Shown here: piece after piece, positions 1 through 9,342 of the stretch
Layout: each line of letters opens with the position of its first letter
Position numbering within the stretch: the stretch's first letter is position 1
Translations under genes and position numbers: made by a program
DNA from: Chitinophagaceae bacterium
GTDB lineage: Bacteria > Bacteroidota > Bacteroidia > Chitinophagales > Chitinophagaceae
DNA: 64,000 bases
Assembly (NCBI GenBank): GCA_016722465.1
Contig: JADKJC010000001.1
Span: forward strand, 1,240,001 to 1,304,000
Direction of reading: 5' to 3'
The notes under the pieces: generated by a model
Database searches by the model: none
The model's input: only the letters and a program-made list of their open reading frames with translations
What the model was told of the DNA's origin: nothing

Positions 1-590
1 GTGAGATCCGCTGGATAAGGAATGCTTCTGCTTACAGTGCAGATGCAGAAGCCACCGTTGATATCTTTAACAATTATTTTGGCGGGGGCATGGGAGCATT
101 GGTATTTCAAACCATCAGGGAAAGTAAGGCGCTGGCCTATTCTACTTTTGCGTTTTATGCAAAACCCGATAAAAAAGAAGACCCCTTTTATACGCTGGCT
201 TATGTAGGTTGCCAGGCAGATAAATTCAACGAGTCGGTTACTGCAATGAATGAACTGCTGAACGACCTGCCCAATGTAGTTGAGAATATCAACACGGCTA
301 AAACAGGTATCAAAAAAGACATCGAAACTGAACGCATTACACAGGATGCTGTTATTTTCAATTACCTCACTGCACAGCGCAAAGGATTGACAGAGGACAT
401 CCGTAAAAAAATATATGCCGGTGTTGATAAAATCGGTTATGAAGAACTAAAAGCATTTCATACGGCAAACCTTGCTAACAAACCTTACACTTATTGTGTA
501 GTAGCTTCTGAAAAGAAACTTCCGGAGGAAACATTGAAAAAATATGGCGAAGTGAAGAAGCTGAAGCTGGAAGAGATATTTGGATATTGA
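1..590 (+). CDS. M16 family peptidase, C-terminal part (5' end outside window)
   Basis: The frame is open from base 3 and ends with TGA at 588-590, so the first ATG (base 90) is internal and about 195 codons of the C-terminus are present. The stretch around codons 25-50, with a GGGMGALVFQTIRESKALAYS-like segment (F-GGGMG...Q-IRE-K-LAYS), is the signature of the second, usually non-catalytic half of zinc peptidases of the pitrilysin/insulinase family. The HxxEH zinc motif would lie in the N-terminal half, outside the window, so activity cannot be judged. In Bacteroidota such proteins are usually periplasmic or membrane-anchored. A strong hairpin terminator follows directly. Confidence 0.8.
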   Translation, partial: EIRWIRNASAYSADAEATVDIFNNYFGGGMGALVFQTIRESKALAYSTFAFYAKPDKKEDPFYTLAYVGCQADKFNESVTAMNELLNDLPNVVENINTAKTGIKKDIETERITQDAVIFNYLTAQRKGLTEDIRKKIYAGVDKIGYEELKAFHTANLANKPYTYCVVASEKKLPEETLKKYGEVKKLKLEEIFGY

Positions 591-610
591 TCTTTTAAAA
601 TATTTCTTGG

Positions 611-638
611 CGCCCACGTTTAAAAGCGTGGGCGTTTT
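611..638 (+). terminator. Rho-independent terminator of the M16 peptidase gene
   Basis: A perfect 8-bp stem, CGCCCACG (611-618) against CGTGGGCG (627-634), encloses an 8-nt loop and is followed by TTTTATTT. It sits 20 bases after the M16 stop codon and touches the stop codon of the convergent MobA-like gene. The U-tract is only on the plus-strand side. Confidence 0.8.
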
Positions 639-1224
639 ATTTGATGCCAATCAATTGCTCATAATCTTCTGCCGTATCAATATCAACAGCGCCCAAAGGA
701 AAGTTCACCATTGCAGTATCTTCCGCAAATTGCTGTACTATCTTTTTTGCGCCGGAGGGTCCACTTAATAATGCAAGCTGGTCAAAATATGTTTTATCAA
801 ACAGCACAGGTGTACCAATAGTATCATTATAAGTGCAGGCAATGATTCCTTTACCGGCTTGTTGTTTCATCTCCCTCATTTCCTGAAATAAACCAGCTGA
901 AATAAAAGGCTGATCACAAACCAATATCGTAACACTGGTTGCGTCCGGATAATACCGGGTAATATATTTCACTCCTTTTTGTATGGAAGTTCCCATACCT
1001 TCCTGCCATTGTTCGTTTTGTACAAATTCGATTTGCTGTTGTTCCAATATCTCTTTCAGCAAAGAATAGTAACACCCGGTTACTACCAGTAATTGATTGC
1101 CGGGCAGCTTTTTTATTTCATCGATGGAATGTTGAAGTATTGTTTTACCACGAAAATCCAGTAACATCTTCGGCTGCCCCATCCTGGAGGAGCTACCGGC
1201 AGCCAGTAATAAACATACATTCAT
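637..1224 (-). CDS. MobA/MocA-like molybdopterin nucleotidyltransferase
   Basis: A 195-residue NTP_transferase-fold protein. The nucleotide-binding signature LLAAGSSSRMGQPK is at residues 5-18, the GMGTS segment at 76-80 and the metal-binding CDQP at 103-106. These are hallmarks of enzymes that attach CMP or GMP to molybdopterin. It is the last gene of a leftward operon with xdhC and a xanthine-dehydrogenase-family enzyme, and that context favours the MocA role (molybdopterin cytosine dinucleotide) over MobA. The distinction between CTP and GTP specificity is inferred, not visible with certainty. Cytoplasmic. The ATG is at 1222-1224, 11 bases after the xdhC stop. Confidence 0.8.
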   Translation of the reverse strand: MNVCLLLAAGSSSRMGQPKMLLDFRGKTILQHSIDEIKKLPGNQLLVVTGCYYSLLKEILEQQQIEFVQNEQWQEGMGTSIQKGVKYITRYYPDATSVTILVCDQPFISAGLFQEMREMKQQAGKGIIACTYNDTIGTPVLFDKTYFDQLALLSGPSGAKKIVQQFAEDTAMVNFPLGAVDIDTAEDYEQLIGIK

Positions 1225-1235
1225 CTGCGCAAGAA

Positions 1236-2393
1236 TTATTGGGTGTTGGAGAGTTCCGTTGTTACCATACTGTGATCATGAATGAACCCTTTTTTCCGGC
1301 GGAGTGTGGTGCCTTCTTTTTTTGCCAGTACGGCTTTTATTTCTGCTAGAACAGAGAGCGCAATTTCTTCTGCTGTTTCTGCACCAATATCAAGGCCAAC
1401 CGGTCCATAGATTTTTTCTTTGTCTGCATCGTTGATCTGCAACCCCTCTCCACTTAATTCATTCAGCATTTTTTCCAGCTTCTTTTTAGGGCCGAGTACT
1501 CCAATATAATTGCAGGCTGCATGGATCAGCTGCCGAAGCATAGCAACATCGTAATTATAATTGTGGCTCATCAGTACAAAAACTGTTTGCTCATTGATGC
1601 TGATCTGCCCTACCAATTCTACCGGCTTGCCCACCATGATTTTTTTCGCTGTTGAAAACCGGTTTGCATTGGCATGTGTTTTTCTGCCATCCATCACGGT
1701 AACATGCCAGCCCAATACAGCTGCCATTTGCACCAATGGAAAAGCATCGTTGCCTGCCCCCGCAATAATTAATTCCACCGCAGGTGATATCCGTTCTATA
1801 AACCCTGTCAGCGATCTTTTTTCAGTAAGTATATATTTTTTAATGAGCGACTTATTACTTTCAACAACTGTCATCACATCATTTTTAATTTCAATCTCCA
1901 ATGTTTGATTGTTGATACTGCCATGATAATTTTCATCTGCAAACAGCAAACAGGTACCAGGCTGTTCACCGGCGGCATCATCCAGGGAGAACAATGTAAC
2001 CAACACGGAAGTATTTGTTTGTGTTGATAATTTTTCAAGAAGTGCTACAGGGTTGTTGGTATTGGCTGGATCGATTGGTTCAAATAAAATATGAACAATG
2101 CCATTGCATCCTAACTGTATGCCGATGGCATTGTCTTCTTCATCCATACTGTCGTAGGTAACGAGTTTGTTCTGCTGTTGGGCAATCGCCAGCAATGCTT
2201 TCCTTAAAGCATCTCCTTCCAAACAGCCACCGCTGATGGCACCCGTCAATTCGCCATCTTCTGTTACCAGCATTCTTGCACCGGGCCTGCGGTAAGAAGA
2301 ACCTTCCACATGCACAACAGTTGCCAGTGCAGTTTTTTTGCCTGCAGCCTGTGCCAGTTTATATGAACGGATGATGTCTTCAGTTTCCTTCAT
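1236..2393 (-). CDS. xdhC: XdhC/CoxI family molybdenum cofactor insertion chaperone
   Basis: A 385-residue protein with both halves of the XdhC family. The N-terminal XdhC/CoxI domain has GSSYRRPGARM at 31-41 and GAISGGCLEG at 51-60. A Rossmann-fold domain begins at GAGNDAFP (212-219), and a conserved GLDIGAETAEEIALS element lies near the C-terminus. XdhC proteins bind and protect the sulfurated molybdenum cofactor and hand it to xanthine-dehydrogenase-family apoenzymes. The gene lies between the cytochrome gene and the MobA-like gene on the same strand, so it probably serves the molybdo-enzyme encoded upstream. Confidence 0.88.
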   Translation of the reverse strand: MKETEDIIRSYKLAQAAGKKTALATVVHVEGSSYRRPGARMLVTEDGELTGAISGGCLEGDALRKALLAIAQQQNKLVTYDSMDEEDNAIGIQLGCNGIVHILFEPIDPANTNNPVALLEKLSTQTNTSVLVTLFSLDDAAGEQPGTCLLFADENYHGSINNQTLEIEIKNDVMTVVESNKSLIKKYILTEKRSLTGFIERISPAVELIIAGAGNDAFPLVQMAAVLGWHVTVMDGRKTHANANRFSTAKKIMVGKPVELVGQISINEQTVFVLMSHNYNYDVAMLRQLIHAACNYIGVLGPKKKLEKMLNELSGEGLQINDADKEKIYGPVGLDIGAETAEEIALSVLAEIKAVLAKKEGTTLRRKKGFIHDHSMVTTELSNTQ

Positions 2394-2430
2394 GTAAAAT
2401 ATTCTTTAAGATAAATTTTAACCGCAAAGG

Positions 2431-2451
2431 CGCTCAGCCGCAAAGCAGATT
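2431..2451. repeat. Short interspersed CCGCAAAG-type repeat
   Basis: The spacer upstream of xdhC holds CCGCAAAG twice within about 20 bases, ending CCGCAAAGCAGATT. The same 14-base string recurs at about 5862-5875, upstream of the 2Fe-2S subunit gene. Strings of this kind are common non-coding interspersed motifs in Bacteroidota. No function is claimed. Confidence 0.45.
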
Positions 2452-2463
2452 AAAAAATATTTA

Positions 2464-3078
2464 TCAATCCGGCAGGTACGCTCCATTCTCAATCCATAGC
2501 TTAAACTGCTTTACAAATTCATCATGGCTCAATGGAGGTGTTTTTCTTCCTTCGCCGGGATCCCAGCCTGCCAGCACGAGGCCATCTTCTGCTACATGTT
2601 TGATGAGATCTTCTTTTGTTTTATTTCCATTGGCCGATGGGTCAAGTAATAGTGTTGCCAACTCTCTGGCTGTTTTTCCCTGGAATACCATTTTCATATC
2701 TGCAGGGGGCATGTGCCAGTTCAGATTGCCGGGCGGCATGTTTAATCCCGGTTGGTTTTTTTCAGTATGGCAGTTGGCACATTTGGATGCATACATACCC
2801 TTGCCATCCTTACCACGTTTTACACTTTGCGAATGCAGCTTACTGTCTTCTCCTACCAAAGGAATATCGCCAGCTGGATGGCAGTTCATACAGCGTGGGC
2901 TCATCAATACATCATACACTGATGCAAAGGCTTTTTTTGAAAGCAGGCTGTCTGTACCTGAGGGCAAAGATGTTGCATGATTGCTTTTAAATGATGAAGC
3001 CATTACATACACCGTACCTGCTAACAGCAGCAGGCAACAGTTTTTTTTAAATGGCATTGAAAAATATTTTTTTGTCAT
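2464..3078 (-). CDS. Diheme cytochrome c-like protein, partner of the molybdo-enzyme
   Basis: About 204 residues from the ATG at 3076-3078; another in-frame ATG at 3055-3057 would remove seven residues. A hydrophobic segment near the N-terminus (KKNCCLLLLAG...) looks like a signal peptide or lipid-anchor region. Two heme c sites are seen, CMNCH (about 63-67) and CANCH (about 100-104), with several later Met residues as possible axial ligands. It lies directly after the large subunit gene, so it is a plausible periplasmic electron acceptor for the molybdo-enzyme. Frames further upstream extend to 3171 but read unlike a secretory N-terminus. Confidence 0.8.
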   Translation of the reverse strand: MTKKYFSMPFKKNCCLLLLAGTVYVMASSFKSNHATSLPSGTDSLLSKKAFASVYDVLMSPRCMNCHPAGDIPLVGEDSKLHSQSVKRGKDGKGMYASKCANCHTEKNQPGLNMPPGNLNWHMPPADMKMVFQGKTARELATLLLDPSANGNKTKEDLIKHVAEDGLVLAGWDPGEGRKTPPLSHDEFVKQFKLWIENGAYLPD

Positions 3079-3212
3079 AGCTGTAAGCTGATGTTTGTTG
3101 TTAAAAGATTGTTTTATCCCCGAAGTTGAGCTTGCTGAATAATGTGATGCAGTAAAAGTGTGCGACGCCACTGCAGCACATTACTTATTCAAAAGTGCGG
3201 ACAATAAAATTA

Positions 3213-5360
3213 CTACCCTTTAAAACTAATTTCTCCAAATGGCATTTGCCTTACCCGTTTACCGGTAGCAGCAAATATGGCATTGGCAACTGCCGGCGCC
3301 AATGGTGGAAAACCAGGTTCGCCCACGCCGCCCATTTGTTCTGTACTTTCTGCAATATATGTTTCAATTACGGCTGGTGATTCATTCAACCGAAGTACCC
3401 TGTAGTTATTAAAATTATTTTGCTCCACAACGCCATTTTTAAAAGTAATGGCTCCGTATAATGCTGCAGACAAAGCATAATTCACACAACTTTCTATCTG
3501 AGCATTCACACCGTCAGGATTAACAGCAATACCGCAATCAATGGCAGCAGTTACTTTATGTACTTTCACAAAGCCATCTTCACCTATGGAGATTTCTGCC
3601 ACCTGTGCACAATAGCTGCGGAATGATTCATGCACAGCCACTCCATGAAAATGCCCTGCAGGTAATGGTTTGCCCCAACCTGCTTTTTCTGCAGCAAGAT
3701 TTAATACCCCCAGGTTTCTTGGATGACCTTTGAGTAAGGTACGGCGGTATTCTACCGGATCTTTTCCCGCCAGTTGTGCCAGTTCATCCATCATACATTC
3801 CATAGCGAATGCGGTATGGGTATGGCCAACAGAACGCAACCACAACGTAGTAATGCCCAATGGAGGTGCATGCTGGCTGATGTGATAGTTGGGGATTGCC
3901 TTTAAATACGGCGAATCGGAAACACCTTCTGCTGAGCCGGTACCATCATCGCCGGGTAATGCCTGTCCCACCATGATATGCTGCCAGAATAAGGGCATTC
4001 CTTTATCATCTATGCCTGCTTTTACCCGGTGTAAAAATGATGGCCTGTAATAACCGCCCTGAGTATCATCTTCTCTTGTCCAGGTCATCTTGATGGTTTT
4101 ACCACTGGCTTTTGCAATGTGTACTGCTTCTGATACAAAATCGGAGCTCATGGTTGCCCTTCTTCCAAAAGCGCCGCCGAGAAATGGAGTAACCACCGTT
4201 ACCTGCTCGGGCTTGAATCCTAGAATTTTTGCTGCAGCAGCCTGGTCGCCGCCGGGCATTTGAGTGCCTGTCCATATCTCACATTTATCACCCGTAATTT
4301 TTACCGTACAGTTCAATGGCTCCATGGAAGCATGCGCCAGGTAAGGAACGGTATAATCTGATGAAATTGTTTTTACAGCCTGTTGCATTGCTGCCGTTAC
4401 ATTACCAGCTTTCGCAACTTCCTTACCTTCTTTATCGGCCAATTTTTTAAAATCGTTGAACTGCGTAGATGAATTCACTTTCACATTCTCACCTGGTTCC
4501 CAATCAACCTGTAGCGCTTTTCTTCCCTGCATGGCCGCCCATGTATTGTCTGCAATTACTGCAACGCCTGTTGGTATCTGCACCACATCCATCACCCCCT
4601 TAATTTGTTTTGCTCTGGTTGCATCAAAAGATTTTACTGTTCCACCCATTACCGGGGGATGAGCCACTACAGCTATCTTCATGCCTTCCACCTGGATATC
4701 AATTCCAAAAACAGCTTTGCCGTTTACTTTTACCGGGGCATCCAGGCGTTTCATTCCTTTGCCAATGTATTTCCATTGTTCTTTTGTACGCAATGGAATT
4801 TCGGTAGGAGGTTTTAATGCAGCAGCACTTTCTGCCAACTCTCCATAACTGAGTTTTTTATTGCCGTGTGTTACAAAACCATTGGCTGTTTTGCAGTCCG
4901 ATGGTTGTACTTTCCATTTATTCGCCGCAGCGGTGGTTAATAAAATTCTTGCGGCCGCACCTGCTTTCCGATAGCGGTCAAACTCACTCCAGGTAGTGCT
5001 GGAACCCCCAGTTAACTGCATACCCCATGCTGTGTGGAAATATTCTTTTGCCGGTGGAGCATGTTCTACTTTAATATCTTTCCAGTCTGCATCCAGCTCT
5101 TCACCCAATAACATGGCAAGTGTTGTCCAGATACCCTGGCCCATTTCTGCATGTGCCAGTAAAATTTTGATGCTGTTATCAGCACCAATCTGCAGGAAAG
5201 CATTGGGTGTAAAAGTGATTGCCCCTTCCGGTGCTCCCAATAAACTTTTCAGCCTGCCTGCTTTGGCTGGTATCATAAACCCGATGATAAGGCCCCCGGT
5301 GAGGCTGGCGCCTGTTTTTAAAAAATTACGGCGGTTGACAGTATTGGTAGTTTCACTCAT
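3213..5360 (-). CDS. Xanthine dehydrogenase family, molybdopterin-binding subunit (isoquinoline 1-oxidoreductase beta-like)
   Basis: A 715-residue molybdenum hydroxylase large subunit. It begins with a twin-arginine signal (RRNFLKTG at 10-17, then a hydrophobic stretch), so it is exported folded. A GGAFGRR motif lies in the cofactor-binding region, and the C-terminal [12 protein letters not shown] (about 678-689) carries the likely catalytic Glu. The Tat signal and the absence of an FAD subunit gene match the isoquinoline 1-oxidoreductase/IorB type rather than cytosolic xanthine dehydrogenase. The true substrate is unknown; N-heterocycles or aldehydes are typical. Its ATG overlaps the stop codon of the 2Fe-2S subunit gene (ATGA). 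Confidence 0.87.
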   Translation of the reverse strand: MSETTNTVNRRNFLKTGASLTGGLIIGFMIPAKAGRLKSLLGAPEGAITFTPNAFLQIGADNSIKILLAHAEMGQGIWTTLAMLLGEELDADWKDIKVEHAPPAKEYFHTAWGMQLTGGSSTTWSEFDRYRKAGAAARILLTTAAANKWKVQPSDCKTANGFVTHGNKKLSYGELAESAAALKPPTEIPLRTKEQWKYIGKGMKRLDAPVKVNGKAVFGIDIQVEGMKIAVVAHPPVMGGTVKSFDATRAKQIKGVMDVVQIPTGVAVIADNTWAAMQGRKALQVDWEPGENVKVNSSTQFNDFKKLADKEGKEVAKAGNVTAAMQQAVKTISSDYTVPYLAHASMEPLNCTVKITGDKCEIWTGTQMPGGDQAAAAKILGFKPEQVTVVTPFLGGAFGRRATMSSDFVSEAVHIAKASGKTIKMTWTREDDTQGGYYRPSFLHRVKAGIDDKGMPLFWQHIMVGQALPGDDGTGSAEGVSDSPYLKAIPNYHISQHAPPLGITTLWLRSVGHTHTAFAMECMMDELAQLAGKDPVEYRRTLLKGHPRNLGVLNLAAEKAGWGKPLPAGHFHGVAVHESFRSYCAQVAEISIGEDGFVKVHKVTAAIDCGIAVNPDGVNAQIESCVNYALSAALYGAITFKNGVVEQNNFNNYRVLRLNESPAVIETYIAESTEQMGGVGEPGFPPLAPAVANAIFAATGKRVRQMPFGEISFKG

Positions 5361-5827
5361 TTTACACCTCCTTCTTTTTGCAGTTTGGCTGCTGTGTGAA
5401 TTGCTTTTCTTATTCTTGGGTAAGTGCCGCAGCGGCAGATATTGCCACTCATGGCATCATCAATATCCTGGTCGGTGGGATTGGGATTTTCTTTTAATAA
5501 AACTACTGCACTCATTATCTGCCCACTCTGGCAATAACCACATTGCGGTGCATCTTCCATCAGCCATGCTTTTTGCACAGGATGGCTATTGTCTGTTGAC
5601 AGCCCCTCAATGGTAGTGATCTTTTTATTAACAGCTTTTGATACCGGCGTTACGCATGACCTGATGGCTTCACCATCCAGGTGAACGGTGCAGGAACCAC
5701 ATTGCGCCACACCACATCCATACTTTGTACCGGTGAGCCCGATTATATCTCTTATTACCCAAAGCAGTGGCATCTCCGGTGGCGCATCCACGCTGTATTG
5801 TTTTTGATTGACCGTTAGCTGGATCAT
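5357..5827 (-). CDS. (2Fe-2S)-binding small subunit of molybdenum hydroxylase
   Basis: A 156-residue protein with the two [2Fe-2S] domains of this family. The N-terminal plant-ferredoxin-like cluster uses C38, C43, C46 and C58. The C-terminal helical cluster uses C96, C99, C131 and C133 (CGYC and CRC patterns). No signal peptide is seen, so it would be exported with the Tat-tagged large subunit. It is the first gene of the leftward operon and overlaps the next by four bases. The closest functional class is isoquinoline 1-oxidoreductase alpha/IorA-like. Confidence 0.88.
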   Translation of the reverse strand: MIQLTVNQKQYSVDAPPEMPLLWVIRDIIGLTGTKYGCGVAQCGSCTVHLDGEAIRSCVTPVSKAVNKKITTIEGLSTDNSHPVQKAWLMEDAPQCGYCQSGQIMSAVVLLKENPNPTDQDIDDAMSGNICRCGTYPRIRKAIHTAAKLQKEGGVK

Positions 5828-6056
5828 ATCTGATAATTTGAATGATTGATAGTTACCATAACCGCAAAGCAGATTGCAATCGAAAAATACAATTTAATAC
5901 TGATAAGTTTTTACCTTTTTTTATAGGGAAATGCGGCAGATAAAAATATACCTTGTATGTCTTGCGACATTTCAAACAGCATTTCTTTCAATTCATGCGC
6001 TAACTACTTTCATCCACTGCCCTGCCATTATACTTTCGCTGCCACAAACATAAGCC

Positions 6057-7346
6057 ATGAATAAAAAAATTTATCTGCTGTTACTGGCTATAACCCCGGT
6101 GATGGCAGAAGCACAGCTGGGCGGTTTTTTAAATAAAGTAAAAAACAAAGTAAGCCAGAAAGCCACCCAACGTATAGACAGCAAAGTGGACAAAGCCATT
6201 GATGAAGGCCTGGATAAAGCAGAAGGCAAGGGGCCGGTTGCTAATGAAACAACCACCACAACTTCCGGGGAAACGCCAGCAGTTGAAATGAACACTGGCG
6301 TAAATGTATTTTCCAAATACGATTTTATACCCGGCAACGAAATTGTTTACTATGATAATTTTGAACAGGAGGCGATGGCTGAATTGCCCACCGGCTGGAA
6401 TACCAATGGCAGTGGTGAAGTAGTAACATTAGATAAATTTCCGGGCAAGTGGTTACGCATCCACAAGAATTTCATTTACCTCACGGCGAATGAAAAGGAG
6501 TTCAGTGAAAATTTCACGGCAGAGTTTGATGTGGTTATGCAGTTAAAAAGCAATGGCTGGCTGTTCCCTGATTTTAGCTGCGGATTATTTGCAAGTACTA
6601 CCGACCCCACTACCGACAACAACTTTTTAAAAAACTATCATCAGTACAGTTCGGTGGAAGCCATTGTGCACCCAGGCACTTACAAAACCAGCAGGATGCA
6701 ACTGGAATCTTATGATGATGCAAAACCTTATTTTAAAAGCGAAATAAAAGAATATGGCCAGTTAGAAAACTATTATGGCAAACCCGTACACATTGCTATA
6801 CAGGTGCAAAAACAACGATTCCGCATCTGGATAAACGAAACAAAAGCATTTGATGCACCAAAAGCAGTAGCAACAGGAAAAATAATGAACCAGTTGTTTT
6901 TTAAAGTAAGCCCTACCAACTATGTGGAAGAAGATTATGGGTTTTACATCAGTAATATCAAAGTGGCAAAAGGCGTGGAAGATACCCGGCACCGCTTGCT
7001 GGAGGATGGGAAGTTCAGCACTACGGCTATTTTGTTTGATGTAAATACGGCTGTTTTAAAACCGGAATCTTATGGTGTGATTAAAGAGATCGCCGGTGTA
7101 TTGAAAGAACACGGCAATATCAGGATCAGCATCATTGGCCATACCGACAGTGATGGCGGTGATGCAGCAAACCATAGCTTATCACAAAAAAGAGCCGGCG
7201 CAGTAAAAGAAGTATTGGCGAATGAATTTGGCATTGATGCCGAAAGGATTGAAACAGATGGCAAGGGTGAAACAAAACCGGTGGCCGATAATAAAACCAA
7301 AGAGGGAAAGGCAGCCAACAGGAGAGTCGAATTTGTGAAACTGTAA
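6057..7346 (+). CDS. OmpA family protein with C-terminal peptidoglycan-binding domain
   Basis: A 429-residue protein with a clear signal peptide (MNKKIYLLLLAITPVMAEAQ). A charged, Lys-rich segment (about 25-70) is followed by a beta-rich middle region of unknown fold. The OmpA C-terminal domain (about 325-429) contains GHTDSDGG, the SQKRA element and the final NRRVEFVKL. That domain binds peptidoglycan non-covalently, so the protein probably sits in the outer membrane or periplasm. The middle region resembles the concanavalin-like parts of Bacteroidota surface proteins, but I cannot name it. It is transcribed divergently from the molybdo-enzyme operon. Confidence 0.85.
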   Translation: MNKKIYLLLLAITPVMAEAQLGGFLNKVKNKVSQKATQRIDSKVDKAIDEGLDKAEGKGPVANETTTTTSGETPAVEMNTGVNVFSKYDFIPGNEIVYYDNFEQEAMAELPTGWNTNGSGEVVTLDKFPGKWLRIHKNFIYLTANEKEFSENFTAEFDVVMQLKSNGWLFPDFSCGLFASTTDPTTDNNFLKNYHQYSSVEAIVHPGTYKTSRMQLESYDDAKPYFKSEIKEYGQLENYYGKPVHIAIQVQKQRFRIWINETKAFDAPKAVATGKIMNQLFFKVSPTNYVEEDYGFYISNIKVAKGVEDTRHRLLEDGKFSTTAILFDVNTAVLKPESYGVIKEIAGVLKEHGNIRISIIGHTDSDGGDAANHSLSQKRAGAVKEVLANEFGIDAERIETDGKGETKPVADNKTKEGKAANRRVEFVKL

Positions 7347-7347
7347 T

Positions 7348-7956
7348 TTATTGCCCGGGAAAGCTTGCCCTTAAATTCAAGGCAGCCTTCTTCACGGTTT
7401 GATAGATTCTTTTCACCCTTGTCTCCGGCTTTTTTGCGCTGGATATCCATTCCAAAATACCACGTTTTGCAGAGCGTGGAAATGCTTCAAAGTTTTTCCA
7501 CGCTTTTTTATTTTTTTCAAAAAGTTTTCGCAGGTCATTGGGTATAATTACCTGCTCAACTTCATCAAGGGCCGTCCAGGTGCCGGTTTGTTTAGCCAAT
7601 TCCACTGCTGTTAAACCGGCCGTGGTCATCAGGCCCTCTTTTGTCAGTCTTGCAATTTTATCTTTATTCACTTTGCTCCACTTACTTTTCGGGTTTCGTT
7701 TGGCGAAATATTGATAAAAACTTTTATCATCTCTTTTATTTGGTTTGCTGTCAATCCAGCCAAAACACAGGGCCTCATCTACTGCTTCTTTGTAGTATAC
7801 ACTTGGGGTTCCGGTTTTCATCCTGTATATAATCAGCCAGACACTTTTTTCTTTTGAATGATTTTTTTCCAGCCATTTGCGCCACGCTTTGCGGCTGGCT
7901 GCATAAAATGTCTTTACACCTTCTTTTTCTTGATCTGTTATTAAATTGCCTGACAT
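7348..7956 (-). CDS. YdeI/OmpD-associated (OmdA-like) family protein
   Basis: About 202 residues starting at the ATG at 7954-7956 (MSGNLIT); an in-frame TTG nine bases earlier is less likely. The N-terminal half carries WLEKNHSKEKSVWLIIYRMK and the EAVDEALCFGWIDS motif typical of the YdeI family. The C-terminal half has the FPRSAKRGILEWISSAKKPETRVKRI-type segment of the OmdA domain. Family members have been linked to bacteriocin protection or stress, but the biochemical role is unknown. Convergent with the OmpA-like gene, with a one-base gap between stop codons. Confidence 0.78.
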   Translation of the reverse strand: MSGNLITDQEKEGVKTFYAASRKAWRKWLEKNHSKEKSVWLIIYRMKTGTPSVYYKEAVDEALCFGWIDSKPNKRDDKSFYQYFAKRNPKSKWSKVNKDKIARLTKEGLMTTAGLTAVELAKQTGTWTALDEVEQVIIPNDLRKLFEKNKKAWKNFEAFPRSAKRGILEWISSAKKPETRVKRIYQTVKKAALNLRASFPGQ

Positions 7957-7991
7957 GAAATACAAAGATTAACAGGGATCGTCCTTCTAAA

Positions 7992-9173
7992 TTATAAAAT
8001 TCGTTTTGATGTGGAGGAACTTGTTAAAGAAAAATGCCCGAGGTTGTCTATTAAAATTAAACCCGGCTTTTTACCTTTTTCAAAACTGCCCAGTACATCA
8101 TCCATCTGCAATGCTTTAGCGCCATTAATGGTTGCCCATTGCAATAAAGTTGCTGTTGACAAAGAAGGAAAATGTTGCTGGAGTGTTTTCATTTCTTCCA
8201 GGATACTGAGCTGGTGATTGGATGCAAGGCTGTCGGTACCCAACACGATATTGCATTGCTGATCCATTAAAAGATTTACATCTGGCAACTGCCCGGCAAT
8301 GTATTGATTGGCATTGGGGCAAAGACAGTAAGAAATTGAAAATGGATAATTTAAAGAGGATAGTTGTTTTTGAAATTCAATATCGTTTTCCGTAGTACAA
8401 ACATTATGGACAAGAATGAGTGATTGCTGATTGCTTAAATTGGGCAGGTAGGTTTGCAAACTTGTTTTCCCAGTTGGTTTAAAAAACGAAATATCAATAT
8501 TCATTGTTTGAAAGAGCCTTAAAAAATCCCCCGTTCCTTTTTGAAACATTTCATTTTCTGCGGCTGTTTCCTGGTTGTGGATGGTAAGCACTTTATTACC
8601 GGGGAAATCATTAATCCTGCGAAACAATTCCGGGGAAACGGAATATGGTGCATGTGGTACAATTGAACTTTCTGTAAAAAGTTCCCTGTATTGTTTGTAA
8701 AAATCAAGGCTGCGTTGAAAGCGGTTTTCCGCAACAGCAGGCGGAAAACCACTGGCTTCAATAAAATTATAATAGCGCAGGTTTCGTTTGCTTTTTTGCA
8801 GGATGGTCATCACATTGTTGCAGATGTCCCCCACTGCCACGATACCATTTTGCAACATTTCCTTTTCTGCGTTTTCAATAGCGGCAAAAACCTCCTCTTC
8901 TTCGAAATGCCGTTCAAAGACCACTTTAAAAACAAAATCAACCAGCCCGATATTTTCTGGAATATAGCCCTTCATGTGACTAAGCTCAAGGTGGCAGTGT
9001 GCGTTGATAAAGCCAGGACTAAGAATGCCCCTGAAATGCTGAACGTCATCACCTACTTCAACTACCGGGATTATTTCGATGATTGCTCCCTGACTGTCGG
9101 TTATTAAAACATTCCCAGCTTCCAGCATTTGATGCCCCGTAAAAATATTATCAGCACTAAATTTTCTGTACAA
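7992..9173 (-). CDS. Metal-dependent amidohydrolase, possibly aminodeoxyfutalosine deaminase-like
   Basis: An amidohydrolase-superfamily enzyme with the expected metal and catalytic elements in order: NAHCHLELSHMKG, HAPYSVS, a TIHNQE segment and LGTDSLASNH. This pattern is that of the adenosine/aminofutalosine/SAH deaminase branch, so a role in menaquinone synthesis by the futalosine route or in nucleoside deamination is possible. The start is uncertain. No ATG is available near the expected N-terminus; a TTG at 9171-9173 (then YRKFSADNIF) fits family length best at about 393 residues, with other TTGs at 9236 and 9299. Divergent from prfA. Confidence 0.7.
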   Translation of the reverse strand: MYRKFSADNIFTGHQMLEAGNVLITDSQGAIIEIIPVVEVGDDVQHFRGILSPGFINAHCHLELSHMKGYIPENIGLVDFVFKVVFERHFEEEEVFAAIENAEKEMLQNGIVAVGDICNNVMTILQKSKRNLRYYNFIEASGFPPAVAENRFQRSLDFYKQYRELFTESSIVPHAPYSVSPELFRRINDFPGNKVLTIHNQETAAENEMFQKGTGDFLRLFQTMNIDISFFKPTGKTSLQTYLPNLSNQQSLILVHNVCTTENDIEFQKQLSSLNYPFSISYCLCPNANQYIAGQLPDVNLLMDQQCNIVLGTDSLASNHQLSILEEMKTLQQHFPSLSTATLLQWATINGAKALQMDDVLGSFEKGKKPGLILIDNLGHFSLTSSSTSKRIL

Positions 9174-9320
9174 AATGATTGGTTGAGATAATGTAAATTT
9201 GCCGCCGCTTAGGTTGTGGCGCTTTTTGATGAACAAAGGTATGCCGTTGAAGTGAGTGACACAACGATGCCGCCATAATAAACCAAAGCTAGTAACCAAA
9301 TATTTTTAAAACGCAATAAA

Positions 9321-9342
9321 TTCCCCTTTAGGGGATAGGGGT
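9321..9342. repeat. CCCCTTTAGGGG hairpin/interspersed repeat abutting the prfA start
   Basis: The 22 bases immediately before the prfA ATG contain TCCCC-TTTA-GGGGA (9322-9335), a perfect 5-bp stem with a 4-nt loop, followed by TAGGGGT. The reverse complement is clearly related to the element at 42323-42360 (ACCCCTAnCCCC...AAAGG...GGGGAA). It therefore looks like one copy of a short dispersed palindromic repeat. Confidence 0.55.

Noticed and set aside
4996..5616. Long plus-strand frame opposite the molybdo-enzyme genes
   Set aside because: It lies entirely antisense to two strongly supported genes and the product has no recognisable domain.
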